From Geodermatophilaceae bacterium NBWT11 (lineage in GTDB: Bacteria > Actinomycetota > Actinomycetes > Mycobacteriales > Geodermatophilaceae): a stretch of DNA of 64,000 bases. The translations under genes and the position numbers were made by a program. The stretch is from positions 992,001-1,056,000 of the forward strand of contig CP043652.1 in NCBI GenBank assembly GCA_014218215.1, read 5' to 3'. Position 1 is the first letter of the stretch; every line of letters begins with the position of its first letter. Positions 18,096 to 27,189 of the stretch are shown in pieces. The notes under the pieces are model-generated. The model was not told the DNA's origin. It worked only from the letters and a program-made list of their open reading frames with translations, and did not search any database.

Positions 18096-18866
18096 TCAGC
18101 GCGGCGCCATCCGCAGGGCGCCGTCCATCCGGATGACCTCGCCGTTGAGGTAGCCGTGCCGCACGACGTCCAGCGCCAGCTCGGCGTAGTCCGACGGACG
18201 GGCCAGCCGCTTGGGGAAGGGTATGCCCGCGGACAGGCTGGCCCGCGCCTCCTCCGACAGCCCGGCGACCATCGGGGTGTCCACCAGCCCGGGGGCGATG
18301 GTGCACACCCGGATGCCGACGCCGGACAGGTCGCGCGCAGCCGGCAGGGTCATGCCGACGACGCCGCCCTTGGACGCGGCGTAGGCGATCTGGCCGATCT
18401 GGCCGTCGTAGGCCGCGATCGAGGCGGTGTTGACGATCACGCCGCGCTCGCCGTCCTCGTCGGGCTCGGTGGTCGCCATCGCCGCCGCGGCCAGCCGGAG
18501 CACGTTGAACGTGCCGACCAGGTTGACCATCACGGTCTTGCTGAACACGTCCAACGGGTGCGCGGTGCCGTCGCGGCCGACGGTGCGCTGCGCCCAGGCG
18601 ATGCCGGCGCAGTTCACCGCGATCCGCAGCGGACGGTCCTTGCCGGTGGCGTCGGCGATCGCAGCCTGGACCGACGCCTCGTCGGTCACGTCGGTGCGGA
18701 CGAACGTGGTGTGCCCGCCGAGCTCCGCGGCCAGGGCCTGCCCGCGGTCCTCCTGCAGGTCCAGGATCGTCACGGCCACGCCCTCGGCCGTCAGGGCCCG
18801 GGTGGTGGCCTCCCCGAGGCCGGAGGCCCCGCCGGTCACGACTGCTGCGACGTCGAGGTTCTTCAT
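18096..18866 (-). CDS. Short-chain dehydrogenase/reductase (3-hydroxyacyl-CoA dehydrogenase type II-like)
   Basis: 256-residue NAD(P)-dependent oxidoreductase. The cofactor motif TGGASGLG is at the N-terminus, NCAG in the middle and catalytic Ser in [12 protein letters not shown] supplies Tyr and Lys, and APGLVDTPM is typical of the human HSD10/FabG-like 3-hydroxyacyl-CoA dehydrogenases. A role in beta-oxidation of fatty or branched acyl-CoA is likely but unproven. It sits 26 bases after manC and 15 bases before the DNA glycosylase on the same strand. Confidence 0.87.
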   Translation of the reverse strand: MKNLDVAAVVTGGASGLGEATTRALTAEGVAVTILDLQEDRGQALAAELGGHTTFVRTDVTDEASVQAAIADATGKDRPLRIAVNCAGIAWAQRTVGRDGTAHPLDVFSKTVMVNLVGTFNVLRLAAAAMATTEPDEDGERGVIVNTASIAAYDGQIGQIAYAASKGGVVGMTLPAARDLSGVGIRVCTIAPGLVDTPMVAGLSEEARASLSAGIPFPKRLARPSDYAELALDVVRHGYLNGEVIRMDGALRMAPR

Positions 18867-18892
18867 GACCGGCAGGTTAGCGAGCGTTCACG

Positions 18893-19984
18893 TCAGCTGT
18901 AGCGACCGGGGAAGCGCTCCTCGGCCCTGGCGAGCAGCTGCTTGACCCGTTCGGCGTCCCCGACCGGGCAGACCATGGTGACGTCCGCGGTGTGCACGAC
19001 GACGCTGTCCCGGACCCCCACGAGGGCGACGAGGTGGTCCGGGTCGTCGGACAGGACGACGTTCCCGCTGCTGTCCAGGGCCACCACGAGACCGCGGGTC
19101 GCGTTGCCGGCGTCGTCGGTGTCCAGGGTGCCGGCCAACGCCGGCCAGGAGCCGACGTCGAGCCAGTCGACGTCCAGGTCGACGACCAGCACCCGGCCGG
19201 GCTCGGCCGCCGCCGGCTCCAGGACCGCGTAGTCCACGCTGATCTTCGGCAGGGTCGGGAAGACCTCGGCCACCGTGGTCGCACGATCGGTGGACGCCAC
19301 GATCCGCCGCAGCCCCTCGGCGGACTCGGGCAGGTGCTCGGCGAGGGCGTCCAGCACCGTCTGGGCGCGCCAGACGAACATGCCGGAGTTCCACACGTAC
19401 TCCCCCGACGCGAGGTACTGCTCGGCCGTCTCCCGGTCGGGCTTCTCCCGGAAGGACGCGGCTTCGGCGGCACCCGCGACCTCGGTCGACGCACCCTTCT
19501 GCACGTAGCCGAAGCCGGTGGCCGGGGACGTCGGTGTGATGCCCAGCGTGACCAGCGCCCGGGGCCGGACCGCGAGGCAGTCGTAGGCCGTGCGGAGGGC
19601 GTCGGCGAACCGCTCGACCGGTCGGATGACGTGGTCGGCGGAGACCACCGCCAGCTCGGCGTCGGGATCGACGTCGGCGACCAGGGCCGCAGCGAGCCCG
19701 ACCGCGTTGGCGGTGTCCCGGGCCACCGGCTCCAGGATCAGCCGGTCCGCGCCGAGCTCGGGCAGCGCCGCCCGGACCATGTCGCCGTAGCGGGCGGCGG
19801 TGCACACCCAGATCTGCTCGGTGGGCAACACGGCCTGCAGCCGGGTGAATGCCTCGGCGAGCAGGCTGTGCGCGCCGCCGTCGTCCTGGGCGACGACGTC
19901 CAGGAGCTGCTTGGGGCGGGCGGCCCGGGACAACGGCCAGAGCCGGGTGCCCGAGCCTCCGGCCATGATCACTGCATGGCGCAC
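18893..19984 (-). CDS. manC: Mannose-1-phosphate guanylyltransferase
   Basis: 363-residue nucleotidyltransferase making GDP-mannose from GTP and mannose-1-phosphate. The N-terminal signature [20 protein letters not shown] is followed by the FGYVQKG and FREKPDR motifs and VDYAVLE, then a short left-handed beta-helix-like C-terminus. There is no fused isomerase domain, in line with the separate manA gene. GTG start with a GAGGAGG ribosome-binding site 8 bases upstream. It lies 49 bases after the serine hydrolase gene on the same strand. Confidence 0.93.
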   Translation of the reverse strand: MRHAVIMAGGSGTRLWPLSRAARPKQLLDVVAQDDGGAHSLLAEAFTRLQAVLPTEQIWVCTAARYGDMVRAALPELGADRLILEPVARDTANAVGLAAALVADVDPDAELAVVSADHVIRPVERFADALRTAYDCLAVRPRALVTLGITPTSPATGFGYVQKGASTEVAGAAEAASFREKPDRETAEQYLASGEYVWNSGMFVWRAQTVLDALAEHLPESAEGLRRIVASTDRATTVAEVFPTLPKISVDYAVLEPAAAEPGRVLVVDLDVDWLDVGSWPALAGTLDTDDAGNATRGLVVALDSSGNVVLSDDPDHLVALVGVRDSVVVHTADVTMVCPVGDAERVKQLLARAEERFPGRYS

Positions 19985-20033
19985 TCGGTCGCCTCCTCGT
20001 TCGGGGTCGGCGACCAGACCGCCGCCAGGGACC

Positions 20034-21839
20034 TCAGACCACCACAGCCTGACACCCGAGCTGCAGGTAGGTGCTCTGCGCGGTGATCGGTATGCCGTAA
20101 GCGCAGACGGTGTGCAGCCCCGGAGACACGGCGAACTCGGCGGCGAAGCCGTGCGTCTGACCGGTGTCGGAGAAGTGCGACGACAGGTCCGGCCTGGCCA
20201 GACCAGCCTGCACCGAACCCACCGCCACGTCGTCGGCGTACAGGTCCACCCGGGTCACCCCCGCCGCAGCTGCCGAGTCGACGGACCAACCCGTGACGGA
20301 GACGCGTCCACCCCGGGCACTCACGGTGTCCAGACTGCCGACGACGTTCTGGGGCAGGACCACGGCCACGCAGCCCAGGACGCTGTTGTCACCGCGGCTC
20401 CCGGCCACGTTGATGCCGAAGGCACAGACGGACGCCGCCCCCCCACCTCCGCTGAGAGCCGTCCCCGAGAAGCCGTGCCCCGCACCCAACCGGGGGAAGA
20501 CCCTGGCGACGTCGGCCCGCGCACCCCCGGCGCTGAGCGCCGTGCCCGTCCCGGCGACGTAGACGTGCGCCTCCGTCGGAGTCGTGGGGCGGTCGGGATC
20601 GGCGGTCCAGCCCGCGACCGCCACCGTCCGCATCCCCGTGACCGTGGCCGAGTCGAGGTGACCGATCGGGTCGATCGCTGCCGTCACCGTCGCGCAGACC
20701 ACGGTGTTCGCCGTCCCCGCACCCACGTTGATCCAGTAGGAACAGACCTGGTGCGTACCGCTGGCCACGGGGACGTCGATCGACCAACCGTGTCCCGAGC
20801 CGACCCCGGGGTACGCCGCCCCCACGTCCGGACGCGGGTCCCCGGCGTACCGGGAGGAGGCCCCCACGCCGTCGACGTAGGTGTCCACCCGGACGGGATC
20901 CTGGGGCACGTCCGGGTCGAACACCCACCCCCGCAGGCGGAACACCCCCGAGGACACCTCGGAGACCTCGTCCAGACTGCCCACCGGGTTCCGGCTGGAC
21001 GCCGGTGGGGGGACACGACCTCCGGGGAAGAGCCGCTCGACCACTCCGGTGAGGGTCTGACCGGCAGTCGCGTAGGACGTGCCGGAGCCCACCTGCGACA
21101 GGACCACGACGACGAACCGGTTGTCCGCGCCGAGGACCCCGGACGTGTGCAGCCGCCGCTGGCCCTCTTGGCAGCACATCCAGCCCTGCTTGACGCCGCG
21201 GCTCTCGGCGGGCATGGCCTGCGGGATGCCGAAGAACTGGTCGAAGCCGTCCGTGCCGTTGCGCGTCGCGCTGCGCATCAGGCCCACCAGGTGGTCCCTG
21301 TCCTCCGGGACCAGTCCCCCGGCCAGCATGCCGCGGTAGAAGGCCATGATGTCGTGCGCGGTGATCTGGTACATGCCCCAGTAGCTCGGGGTCGGCGGTG
21401 GCCCGATCTCGGACAGGCCGTACTTGCGCGCCACCTCGGCCACCATGCCCTGCCCGCCGAACCGGCTGTACAGGCTGGACATCGCAGCGTCGTCGGAGCT
21501 GCGGATCATGACGTCCATCAGGGCCCGGTCCTGCGCCGACAGTGCGATCTGGCCCGTCCTGGCGCGGCTGAGGAGACTCTCGGCGACGAAGAGCTTGACG
21601 ATGGACGCCGATCGCATACGGGTGTGGGACCAGACGTTCTCGCTGACGAAGCCCGTCTCCCGGTCGAGCACCGAGATGCCGACCTGGCCCCGCCCCGCCG
21701 CGAAGTCCGACGCCACCGTCATCTGCGTGGAGAGGTCGTAGGCGGGTGCGGCCCGGGCCACGGGAGCCGCGACGACGGCCAGGCTGGAGAACAGGAGTCC
21801 GGCCACGGTCGCCGCGACGGCGACCATCCTCAGCCGCAC
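20034..21839 (-). CDS. Secreted serine hydrolase (class A beta-lactamase fold) with three C-terminal wall modules
   Basis: 601 residues from GTG 21839, chosen because a GGAGG site stands 5 bases before it. A signal peptide (about 1-31, ending VARAAP) is followed by a penicillin-binding/beta-lactamase-like domain (about 35-272). That domain has SIVK (Ser79-Lys82), an SDN-like SDD (115-117) and KQG (216-218) in place of KTG. It is more likely a D,D-peptidase or related wall enzyme than a drug-resistance enzyme, but this is untested. Residues about 284-601 hold three copies of the module shared with three other proteins in this window. It overlaps the upstream lipoprotein gene by 10 bases and precedes manC. 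Confidence 0.82.
   Translation of the reverse strand: MRLRMVAVAATVAGLLFSSLAVVAAPVARAAPAYDLSTQMTVASDFAAGRGQVGISVLDRETGFVSENVWSHTRMRSASIVKLFVAESLLSRARTGQIALSAQDRALMDVMIRSSDDAAMSSLYSRFGGQGMVAEVARKYGLSEIGPPPTPSYWGMYQITAHDIMAFYRGMLAGGLVPEDRDHLVGLMRSATRNGTDGFDQFFGIPQAMPAESRGVKQGWMCCQEGQRRLHTSGVLGADNRFVVVVLSQVGSGTSYATAGQTLTGVVERLFPGGRVPPPASSRNPVGSLDEVSEVSSGVFRLRGWVFDPDVPQDPVRVDTYVDGVGASSRYAGDPRPDVGAAYPGVGSGHGWSIDVPVASGTHQVCSYWINVGAGTANTVVCATVTAAIDPIGHLDSATVTGMRTVAVAGWTADPDRPTTPTEAHVYVAGTGTALSAGGARADVARVFPRLGAGHGFSGTALSGGGGAASVCAFGINVAGSRGDNSVLGCVAVVLPQNVVGSLDTVSARGGRVSVTGWSVDSAAAAGVTRVDLYADDVAVGSVQAGLARPDLSSHFSDTGQTHGFAAEFAVSPGLHTVCAYGIPITAQSTYLQLGCQAVVV
20037..20990 (-). repeat. Three ~105-residue modules in the serine hydrolase
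   Basis: Diverged copies of the shared module, recognisable by GxxDxV...GW.xDPD...VDxYVDG, RPDV, GHG[FW] and two Cys (VCxY and a final C). Copies 1 and 2 are typical. In copy 3 the DPD and HVY motifs have drifted (VDSAAA, VDLYADD). Confidence 0.8.
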
Positions 21840-22378
21840 GTCGCCTCCAGGTCGAGCGAGCCCGTCGACTCCGACGTGCGTGCGTGGAACAGCGATGCAG
21901 CGAGCACGATGCTCTCCCCGTCTCGTTGGGTGCGGACGTCGACCACGTCGTTCTCCAGGACCACCCCGGGAGCGGTGACCGTCAGCCGGGCCCCGGTCTC
22001 GTCGGCCGCCAGGAGCACTGCCGATCCGTCGTCGAGGGTCATGGCGAGGGCGCCGGCGCCATCCGCTCCGCACGTGCCGACCACGTCCTCGTCGAACGAG
22101 GCGGTGCCCGTCAGCGCCAGGACCAGACGACCGGTCAACACGCCGGTGGGGAGTGTCGCGATCGTCTCAGCCAGCCCCACGGACGAGGGGTCCTCCGGGG
22201 GCGGCGCGAGCACGTCGTCCCCCGGCAGGTCGGCAGTCTCCCGAGCCGGTGCCGACACCGCCCCTGGAGTCTCGGCAGGGGTCGACGAGCACCCTGGGAC
22301 GAGCACGGTCGACGCCGCCCCCAGGCCGAAGAGGACCCAGGAACGGCGTCTGCGGATGGTCACGACCGGTAGCGTCAC
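21830..22378 (-). CDS. Putative lipoprotein upstream of the serine hydrolase
   Basis: 182 residues. An RRRR-containing n-region, a hydrophobic core and a lipobox LVPGC (Cys30) indicate export and lipid anchoring. A Pro-rich spacer follows, then a beta-rich domain (about 65-182) with two Cys that I do not recognise. The GTG at 22378 has no clear ribosome-binding site, and a GTG five codons later is an alternative. Its stop lies inside the start of the serine hydrolase gene, so translation is coupled. A similar lipoprotein-hydrolase pair occurs at 38-39 kb. Confidence 0.7.
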   Translation of the reverse strand: MTLPVVTIRRRRSWVLFGLGAASTVLVPGCSSTPAETPGAVSAPARETADLPGDDVLAPPPEDPSSVGLAETIATLPTGVLTGRLVLALTGTASFDEDVVGTCGADGAGALAMTLDDGSAVLLAADETGARLTVTAPGVVLENDVVDVRTQRDGESIVLAASLFHARTSESTGSLDLEATCG

Positions 22379-22572
22379 AGCAACAGTGCGCTACGGCAAC
22401 CACCTCCCCACTGCCGTGTCGTCCCGGCTCGACGTGGCGGGAGCCCAGTGGCCGGCCGTCCTGCGGACAGGCAGGAGCAGCCACGTCGTCCGGGACGAAC
22501 GCCCCGGGAGCGGCGGGCTGAGCAGTTACAGTGGCTCCCCGTGATGGACAACCGCACGACGCCTGACGCCCG

Positions 22573-23379
22573 GTGAGCGCGCTCACCGATCTCCGCTCGT
22601 CCCGCGACCTGTTGGTCAACCTCACGATGCGCGAGGTGAAGGGCAAGTACAAGCGGACCGTTCTGGGACAGGCCTGGTCCCTGCTCAACCCGGTGGCTGT
22701 CATGGCGACCTACGCCGTGGTGTTCGCCTTCGTCCTGCGGGCTCGGCCCGAGGCCGGAGACCCGTCGGGTCTGGACGTGTTCGCCCTGTGGCTGGCGGCC
22801 GCTCTGCTCCCCTGGATGTTCTTCAACAACGTCGTCGTGTCGGGCATGAACGCGGTGGTGGGGAACGCGAACCTCATCCAGAAGGTCTACTTCCCGCGCG
22901 AGACCCTGGTCCTCTCGAACTCGTTCTCCTGGCTCTTCACGTTCTGCATCGAGATGATCGTGCTCATCGTCGCGACGCTGCTCTTCGGTGGTCAGCCGCT
23001 GCTGCTGGTCCCCGTGACGGCCTTCTTGATGATCCTCCTCGTCGCCTTCGGCACCGGCATCGCGTTCCTGCTGGCCGTCGCGAACGTGTACTTCCGGGAC
23101 ACCCAGCACTTCGTGACGATCTTCATGCAGCTCTGGTTCTACGCCACGCCGATCGTCTACCCGGTGTCGCTCGTCGTCGACGCGAATCCCGCGATCGCGA
23201 CGGTGTACCGGCTCAACCCCATGGAGCGGTTCAGTGAGGCCTTCCGCAACACCGTCTACGACGGGCGTCTGCCCACCCTCAACACGACCATCTACCTGGT
23301 CGTCGTCTCCCTCGTGGTCCTGATGATCGGCTACAGCGTCTTCCGGCGCCGCCAGGGACGACTGGCGGAGGAGCTGTGA
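22573..23379 (+). CDS. wzm: Polysaccharide ABC exporter permease (Wzm-like)
   Basis: 268-residue ABC-2 type membrane protein. The start LLVNLTMREVKGKYKRTVLGQAW is the usual amphipathic entry helix of Wzm/TagG exporters. About six transmembrane segments follow, with WLAAALLPWMFFNN, YFPRE and FYATPIVYP as family landmarks. Together with Wzt it should export a lipid-linked polysaccharide across the membrane. The GTG start is not preceded by a strong ribosome-binding site. The end overlaps the wzt GTG (GTGA). It is divergent from the lipoprotein gene across 194 bases. Confidence 0.92.
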   Translation: MSALTDLRSSRDLLVNLTMREVKGKYKRTVLGQAWSLLNPVAVMATYAVVFAFVLRARPEAGDPSGLDVFALWLAAALLPWMFFNNVVVSGMNAVVGNANLIQKVYFPRETLVLSNSFSWLFTFCIEMIVLIVATLLFGGQPLLLVPVTAFLMILLVAFGTGIAFLLAVANVYFRDTQHFVTIFMQLWFYATPIVYPVSLVVDANPAIATVYRLNPMERFSEAFRNTVYDGRLPTLNTTIYLVVVSLVVLMIGYSVFRRRQGRLAEEL

Positions 23380-24605
23380 GCACCGCGATCGTCGTCGACG
23401 ACGTCTCCAAGAGGTTCCGCCTGTACAAGGAGCGGAACCAGTCGCTCAAGGCCGCCCTCATGCGGGGCAAGCGGGCCACCTACGACGAGTTCTGGGCGCT
23501 GCGCAACGTCTCCTTCGAGATCCCGACCGGATCGACCTTCGGTCTCATCGGGGAGAACGGGTCGGGCAAGTCGACCCTGCTCAAGTGCATCGCCCGGATC
23601 CTCGAGCCCGACACCGGCGGGGTGAAGGTCAACGGCACGATGGCCGCGTTGCTCGAACTCGGTTCCGGGTTCCACCCTGAGATGTCGGGGCGGGAGAACG
23701 TGTACCTCAACGGCTCGATCCTCGGCATGAAGAAGGCCGAGATCGACCGGAAGTTCGACACGATCGTCGACTTCGCCGGCATCGACACGTTCATCGACCA
23801 GCCCGTCAAGAACTACTCCTCGGGCATGTACGTGCGCTTGGGCTTCTCCGTGGCCATCAACATCGATCCCGACGTGCTCCTGGTGGACGAGGTGCTCGCT
23901 GTCGGCGACGCCATGTTCCAGGAGAAGTGCATGGAGAAGTTCGCCGAGTTCCGGCGAGCCGGCAAGACCGTGGTCATCGTCAGCCACGCCATGGGCTCCA
24001 TGCGATCCCTCTGCGACAACGTGGCCTGGCTCAAGCACGGTGAGCTCGTCGAGGTGGGCGACTCCAACGACGTGGTGGACACCTACGTCGACGAAGGGCA
24101 CGTCGAACGGGTGGAGCTCTCCGACGGCAGTTCGAGGTGGGGCAGTGGCGAGGGCCAGCTGACGAAGATCGAGATGTTGGACGGTGAAGGCTCCGCGACC
24201 ACCCGGTTCTACCCCGGCGACCCCGTGACGTTCCGGCTCCACTTCGACACGACGAAGCCGATCGAACGGCCCGTCTTCGGTCTGGCGATGGAGACGATCG
24301 AGGGTCTCTACGTCTGGGCTCACCACAGTCGCGACGGGAACATGGTCCCCGACCGGATCGACGGACCGGGGTCCGTGGACCTGGTGGTCCCCGCACTCCC
24401 CCTCCAGGCCGGCGCCTACGACCTGAACGCGTCCATCGTGGACTACACGACGACGCACACCTTCGACTTCCGGCGGTCGTGCTACCGCTTCGACGTCCTC
24501 AACCGCACGCCACACGAGTCCGGCGGTGTCGCCGTCCTGGGCGGGCAGTGGGGAAACCTCACCACGTCTGACCCGACGCCCCGCGTCACCACGACAACCG
24601 AGTGA
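23376..24605 (+). CDS. wzt: Polysaccharide ABC exporter ATPase with C-terminal Wzt-type domain
   Basis: 409 residues. The nucleotide-binding domain (about 1-245) has Walker A GENGSGKST (59-67), signature YSSGMYVRL, Walker B DVLLVDE and the switch His in VSHAMGS. A beta-sandwich C-terminal domain (about 255-409, with GDPVTFRLHFDT) corresponds to the Wzt_C carbohydrate-binding domain. In E. coli O9a and similar systems this domain recognises the capped end of the polymer before export. A capping enzyme should therefore exist, and the methyltransferase at 34.9-35.8 kb is a candidate. It overlaps both neighbours by 4 bases. Confidence 0.92.
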   Translation: MSTAIVVDDVSKRFRLYKERNQSLKAALMRGKRATYDEFWALRNVSFEIPTGSTFGLIGENGSGKSTLLKCIARILEPDTGGVKVNGTMAALLELGSGFHPEMSGRENVYLNGSILGMKKAEIDRKFDTIVDFAGIDTFIDQPVKNYSSGMYVRLGFSVAINIDPDVLLVDEVLAVGDAMFQEKCMEKFAEFRRAGKTVVIVSHAMGSMRSLCDNVAWLKHGELVEVGDSNDVVDTYVDEGHVERVELSDGSSRWGSGEGQLTKIEMLDGEGSATTRFYPGDPVTFRLHFDTTKPIERPVFGLAMETIEGLYVWAHHSRDGNMVPDRIDGPGSVDLVVPALPLQAGAYDLNASIVDYTTTHTFDFRRSCYRFDVLNRTPHESGGVAVLGGQWGNLTTSDPTPRVTTTTE

Positions 24606-27145
24606 TCCAGGAAGAGAGCCCCACCGTGCCGGTGCCCCAGACGTTCCACCCGGGTGACCGGGAAGCCGGAGTCGTCTCCGTCGTCATCGTCAACTACCGA
24701 GGGGTCGAGGACACCCTCACGTGCATCCGCGGTCTGGCTGAGCTGGACTGGGCCGAGGACCGTCTGGAGATCGTCGTCGTCGACAACGCCTCCGGTGACG
24801 GCAGCGCCGAGACGATCCGGACCCAGGCGCCGCACGTGGTCCTGGTCGCCTCCGAGGAGAACACCGGTTTCGCCGGCGGTTGCAACCTCGGCGTGCGGCG
24901 TTCGCGGGGTGAGTACGTCGCGCTGATCAACAGCGACGCTCGTCCCGACCGCCGCTGGCTGGCCGAGGCGGTGGCCGTGCTGAAGAGCGAGACCTCGGTC
25001 GGGGCGGTCGCCTCCAAGGTCTTGGACTGGGCAGGCGAGAAGGTGGACTACGTCGGTGGGGGCGTCAACTTCCAGGGTCAGGGCTACAAGCTCGAGGCGG
25101 GCCGACCCGACAGCGACGAGTGGTCGACTCCCCGGGACGTCCTGTTCTTCACGGGTTCCGCCGCCGTGCTCCGGGTCTCCGCCTTCGCCGACGCCGGGGG
25201 GTTCGACGAGCAGTTCTTCATGTTCTACGAGGACGTGGACCTGGGTTGGCGTCTGAACCTGCTGGGCCACCGGGTGCGCTACGTACCGTCCTCCCTCGTC
25301 TTCCACCGCCACCACGCGTCCATCGAGAAGTTCGGCTCCTACCGCGAGCGGTACCTGCTCGAGCGGAACGCACTGCTGACGCTGTACAAGAACCTGGGCG
25401 AGGACGGTCTGCACGCGGCGCTGGCACCGGCGTTGATGCTCGCGGTCCACAACGCGATGCTGCTGGGCGGAGAAGACCCGACGGCGCTCGACCTGCAGCG
25501 GACGACGTCCGGTGACCGCGAGCCCGCCATGAGCGTCGACAAGCTCACCATGTCGGCCGTCCACGCCATCGACTACCTGGCCACGCACCTGACCTCGGTG
25601 GAGGCACAGCGTCGCGAGATCCAGGGCAGTCGGCTGCTCGCCGACGACGCCGTCCCCGGGCTCCTCGCCGGCATGCTCCAACCTGCCAGCCCGTTCGCGG
25701 AGTTCGGCCCGGTCTGGAGGTCCGCTGTCGACACGTTCGGCCTCGAGGGACACTTCTCGGTCCGGCGCAAGATCGCCGTCATCACCGCCGACACCCTCGC
25801 GCCCAGCATGGCGGGGCCCGCGATCCGCGCCTTCCACATCGCCGAGGAGCTGGCCGCCGAGCACGACGTCCGACTGGCCTCCACCACCGCGTGCTCGATC
25901 AGCCCCGCGACGGTCTCTGCGTCCTTCGTGAACGAGAGCAGGCTCCGCCTGCTGGTCGACTGGGCCGACATCATCGTCTTCCAGGGCTTCATCCTGCAGG
26001 CAGCTCCGTGGATCGCGGACACCGACAAGATCCTGGTGGTCGACATCTACGACCCGATCCACCTCGAGCAGCTCGAGCAGACGCGCGAGGACACCTACGA
26101 CCAGCGCGAGCTGTGGGTCACCGCCACCACGAACTCGCTGAACCGGGACCTGCGCCGGGGCGACTTCTTCATGTGCGCCAGTGAGGAGCAGCGCCACTTC
26201 TGGCTCGGCCAGCTCGCGGGCATGAACCGGCTGAACCCCCTGAACTACGACCGCGACTCCTCCCTGCACTCACTCCTGTCGGTCGTGCCCTTCGGCATGG
26301 CGGCCGAGGACCCGGTGCGCACCGCTCCCGCCATCCGCGGGAAGGTCCCGGGGATCGGTCCGGACGACAAGGTGATCCTGTGGGCCGGCGGCGTCTACAA
26401 CTGGTTCGACCCGGTGACCCTCGTGAAGGCGGTCCACCGCCTCTCCGAGACGCGACCCGACGTGAAGCTCTACTTCATGGGGATGAAGCACCCCAACCCG
26501 CACGTGCCCGAGATGAAGGTCGCCTGGGAGACGAGGCAGACCGCGGACGAGCTGGGGATGACCGGGCAGCACGTCTTCTTCAACGACACGTGGGTGGACT
26601 ACGACCAGCGGCAGAACTACCTCCTGGACGCCGATCTGGGCGTCTCCACCCACTTCCAGCACGTCGAGACGACGTTCTCCTTCCGCACCCGCATGCTGGA
26701 CTACCTGTGGGCAGGGCTCCCCATCGTGGCGACCGAGGGCGACTCCTTCGGCCGTCTGATCGAGTCCGAGGGGCTGGGGCTCACCGTCCCCGAGCGCGAC
26801 GTCACCGCCCTGGCCGATGCCCTCGAGCGGGTGCTCTACGACCAGGAGTTCCGGAGCACGTCCATCGAGAACGTCCAGCGGGTCCGCGAACAGTTCCGCT
26901 GGCGCAGTGCGCTGGCGCCGCTGGTCGCGTTCTGCCGTGACGCGCACCGCGCAGCGGACCTCCAGACCCAGGCCCACGACCGCGCCCGGCTGGGTGTCGT
27001 CGTGCCGGCCATCACCGGGAGCATCGTCCGTCGCAACATCGCCTACGCCCGCGCTCGCCGCGCAGAGGTCGGGGTCGGCGGGATGATCAAGCACGGGGCG
27101 GTCAAGGCCGGGCGGTTGGCTCGACGAGGCGTCCAGCGCGTCTGA
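24602..27145 (+). CDS. Bimodular glycosyltransferase (GT2 + GT4-like)
   Basis: 847 residues, GTG start overlapping wzt. The N-terminal GT2 module (about 22-300) has VVIVNYRG, VVVDNASGDGS, the metal-binding INSDA, FFTGSAAVL and YEDVDLGWRL, typical of rhamnosyltransferase-like enzymes. The C-terminal module (about 390-800) has a Rossmann-type GT-B layout with MAGPAIR, CASEEQRHFWLGQL, WAGGVYNWFDP, MGMKHPNPHVP and DYLWAGLPIV. This second module is clearly paralogous to the single-domain protein at 33.5-34.8 kb. It probably adds two sugars in sequence to the exported polymer. Donors are unknown. Confidence 0.9.
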   Translation: MIQEESPTVPVPQTFHPGDREAGVVSVVIVNYRGVEDTLTCIRGLAELDWAEDRLEIVVVDNASGDGSAETIRTQAPHVVLVASEENTGFAGGCNLGVRRSRGEYVALINSDARPDRRWLAEAVAVLKSETSVGAVASKVLDWAGEKVDYVGGGVNFQGQGYKLEAGRPDSDEWSTPRDVLFFTGSAAVLRVSAFADAGGFDEQFFMFYEDVDLGWRLNLLGHRVRYVPSSLVFHRHHASIEKFGSYRERYLLERNALLTLYKNLGEDGLHAALAPALMLAVHNAMLLGGEDPTALDLQRTTSGDREPAMSVDKLTMSAVHAIDYLATHLTSVEAQRREIQGSRLLADDAVPGLLAGMLQPASPFAEFGPVWRSAVDTFGLEGHFSVRRKIAVITADTLAPSMAGPAIRAFHIAEELAAEHDVRLASTTACSISPATVSASFVNESRLRLLVDWADIIVFQGFILQAAPWIADTDKILVVDIYDPIHLEQLEQTREDTYDQRELWVTATTNSLNRDLRRGDFFMCASEEQRHFWLGQLAGMNRLNPLNYDRDSSLHSLLSVVPFGMAAEDPVRTAPAIRGKVPGIGPDDKVILWAGGVYNWFDPVTLVKAVHRLSETRPDVKLYFMGMKHPNPHVPEMKVAWETRQTADELGMTGQHVFFNDTWVDYDQRQNYLLDADLGVSTHFQHVETTFSFRTRMLDYLWAGLPIVATEGDSFGRLIESEGLGLTVPERDVTALADALERVLYDQEFRSTSIENVQRVREQFRWRSALAPLVAFCRDAHRAADLQTQAHDRARLGVVVPAITGSIVRRNIAYARARRAEVGVGGMIKHGAVKAGRLARRGVQRV

Positions 27146-27155
27146 GCTGCAGGAT

Positions 27156-27183
27156 CGGGGCGCCACCGGGAGGTGGCGCCCCG
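27156..27183. terminator. Hairpin between convergent glycosyltransferase genes
   Basis: A 12-bp perfect GC stem (27156-27167 with 27172-27183) with a GGGA loop lies 10 bases after the bimodular gene stop and 6 bases from the end of the convergent gene. It probably ends both transcripts. Confidence 0.7.
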
Positions 27184-27189
27184 GGCGGC

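Noticed and set aside
19800-22544. 914-codon plus-strand open frame
   Set aside because: It lies antisense to the serine hydrolase and lipoprotein; low-complexity Arg/His/Gly composition.
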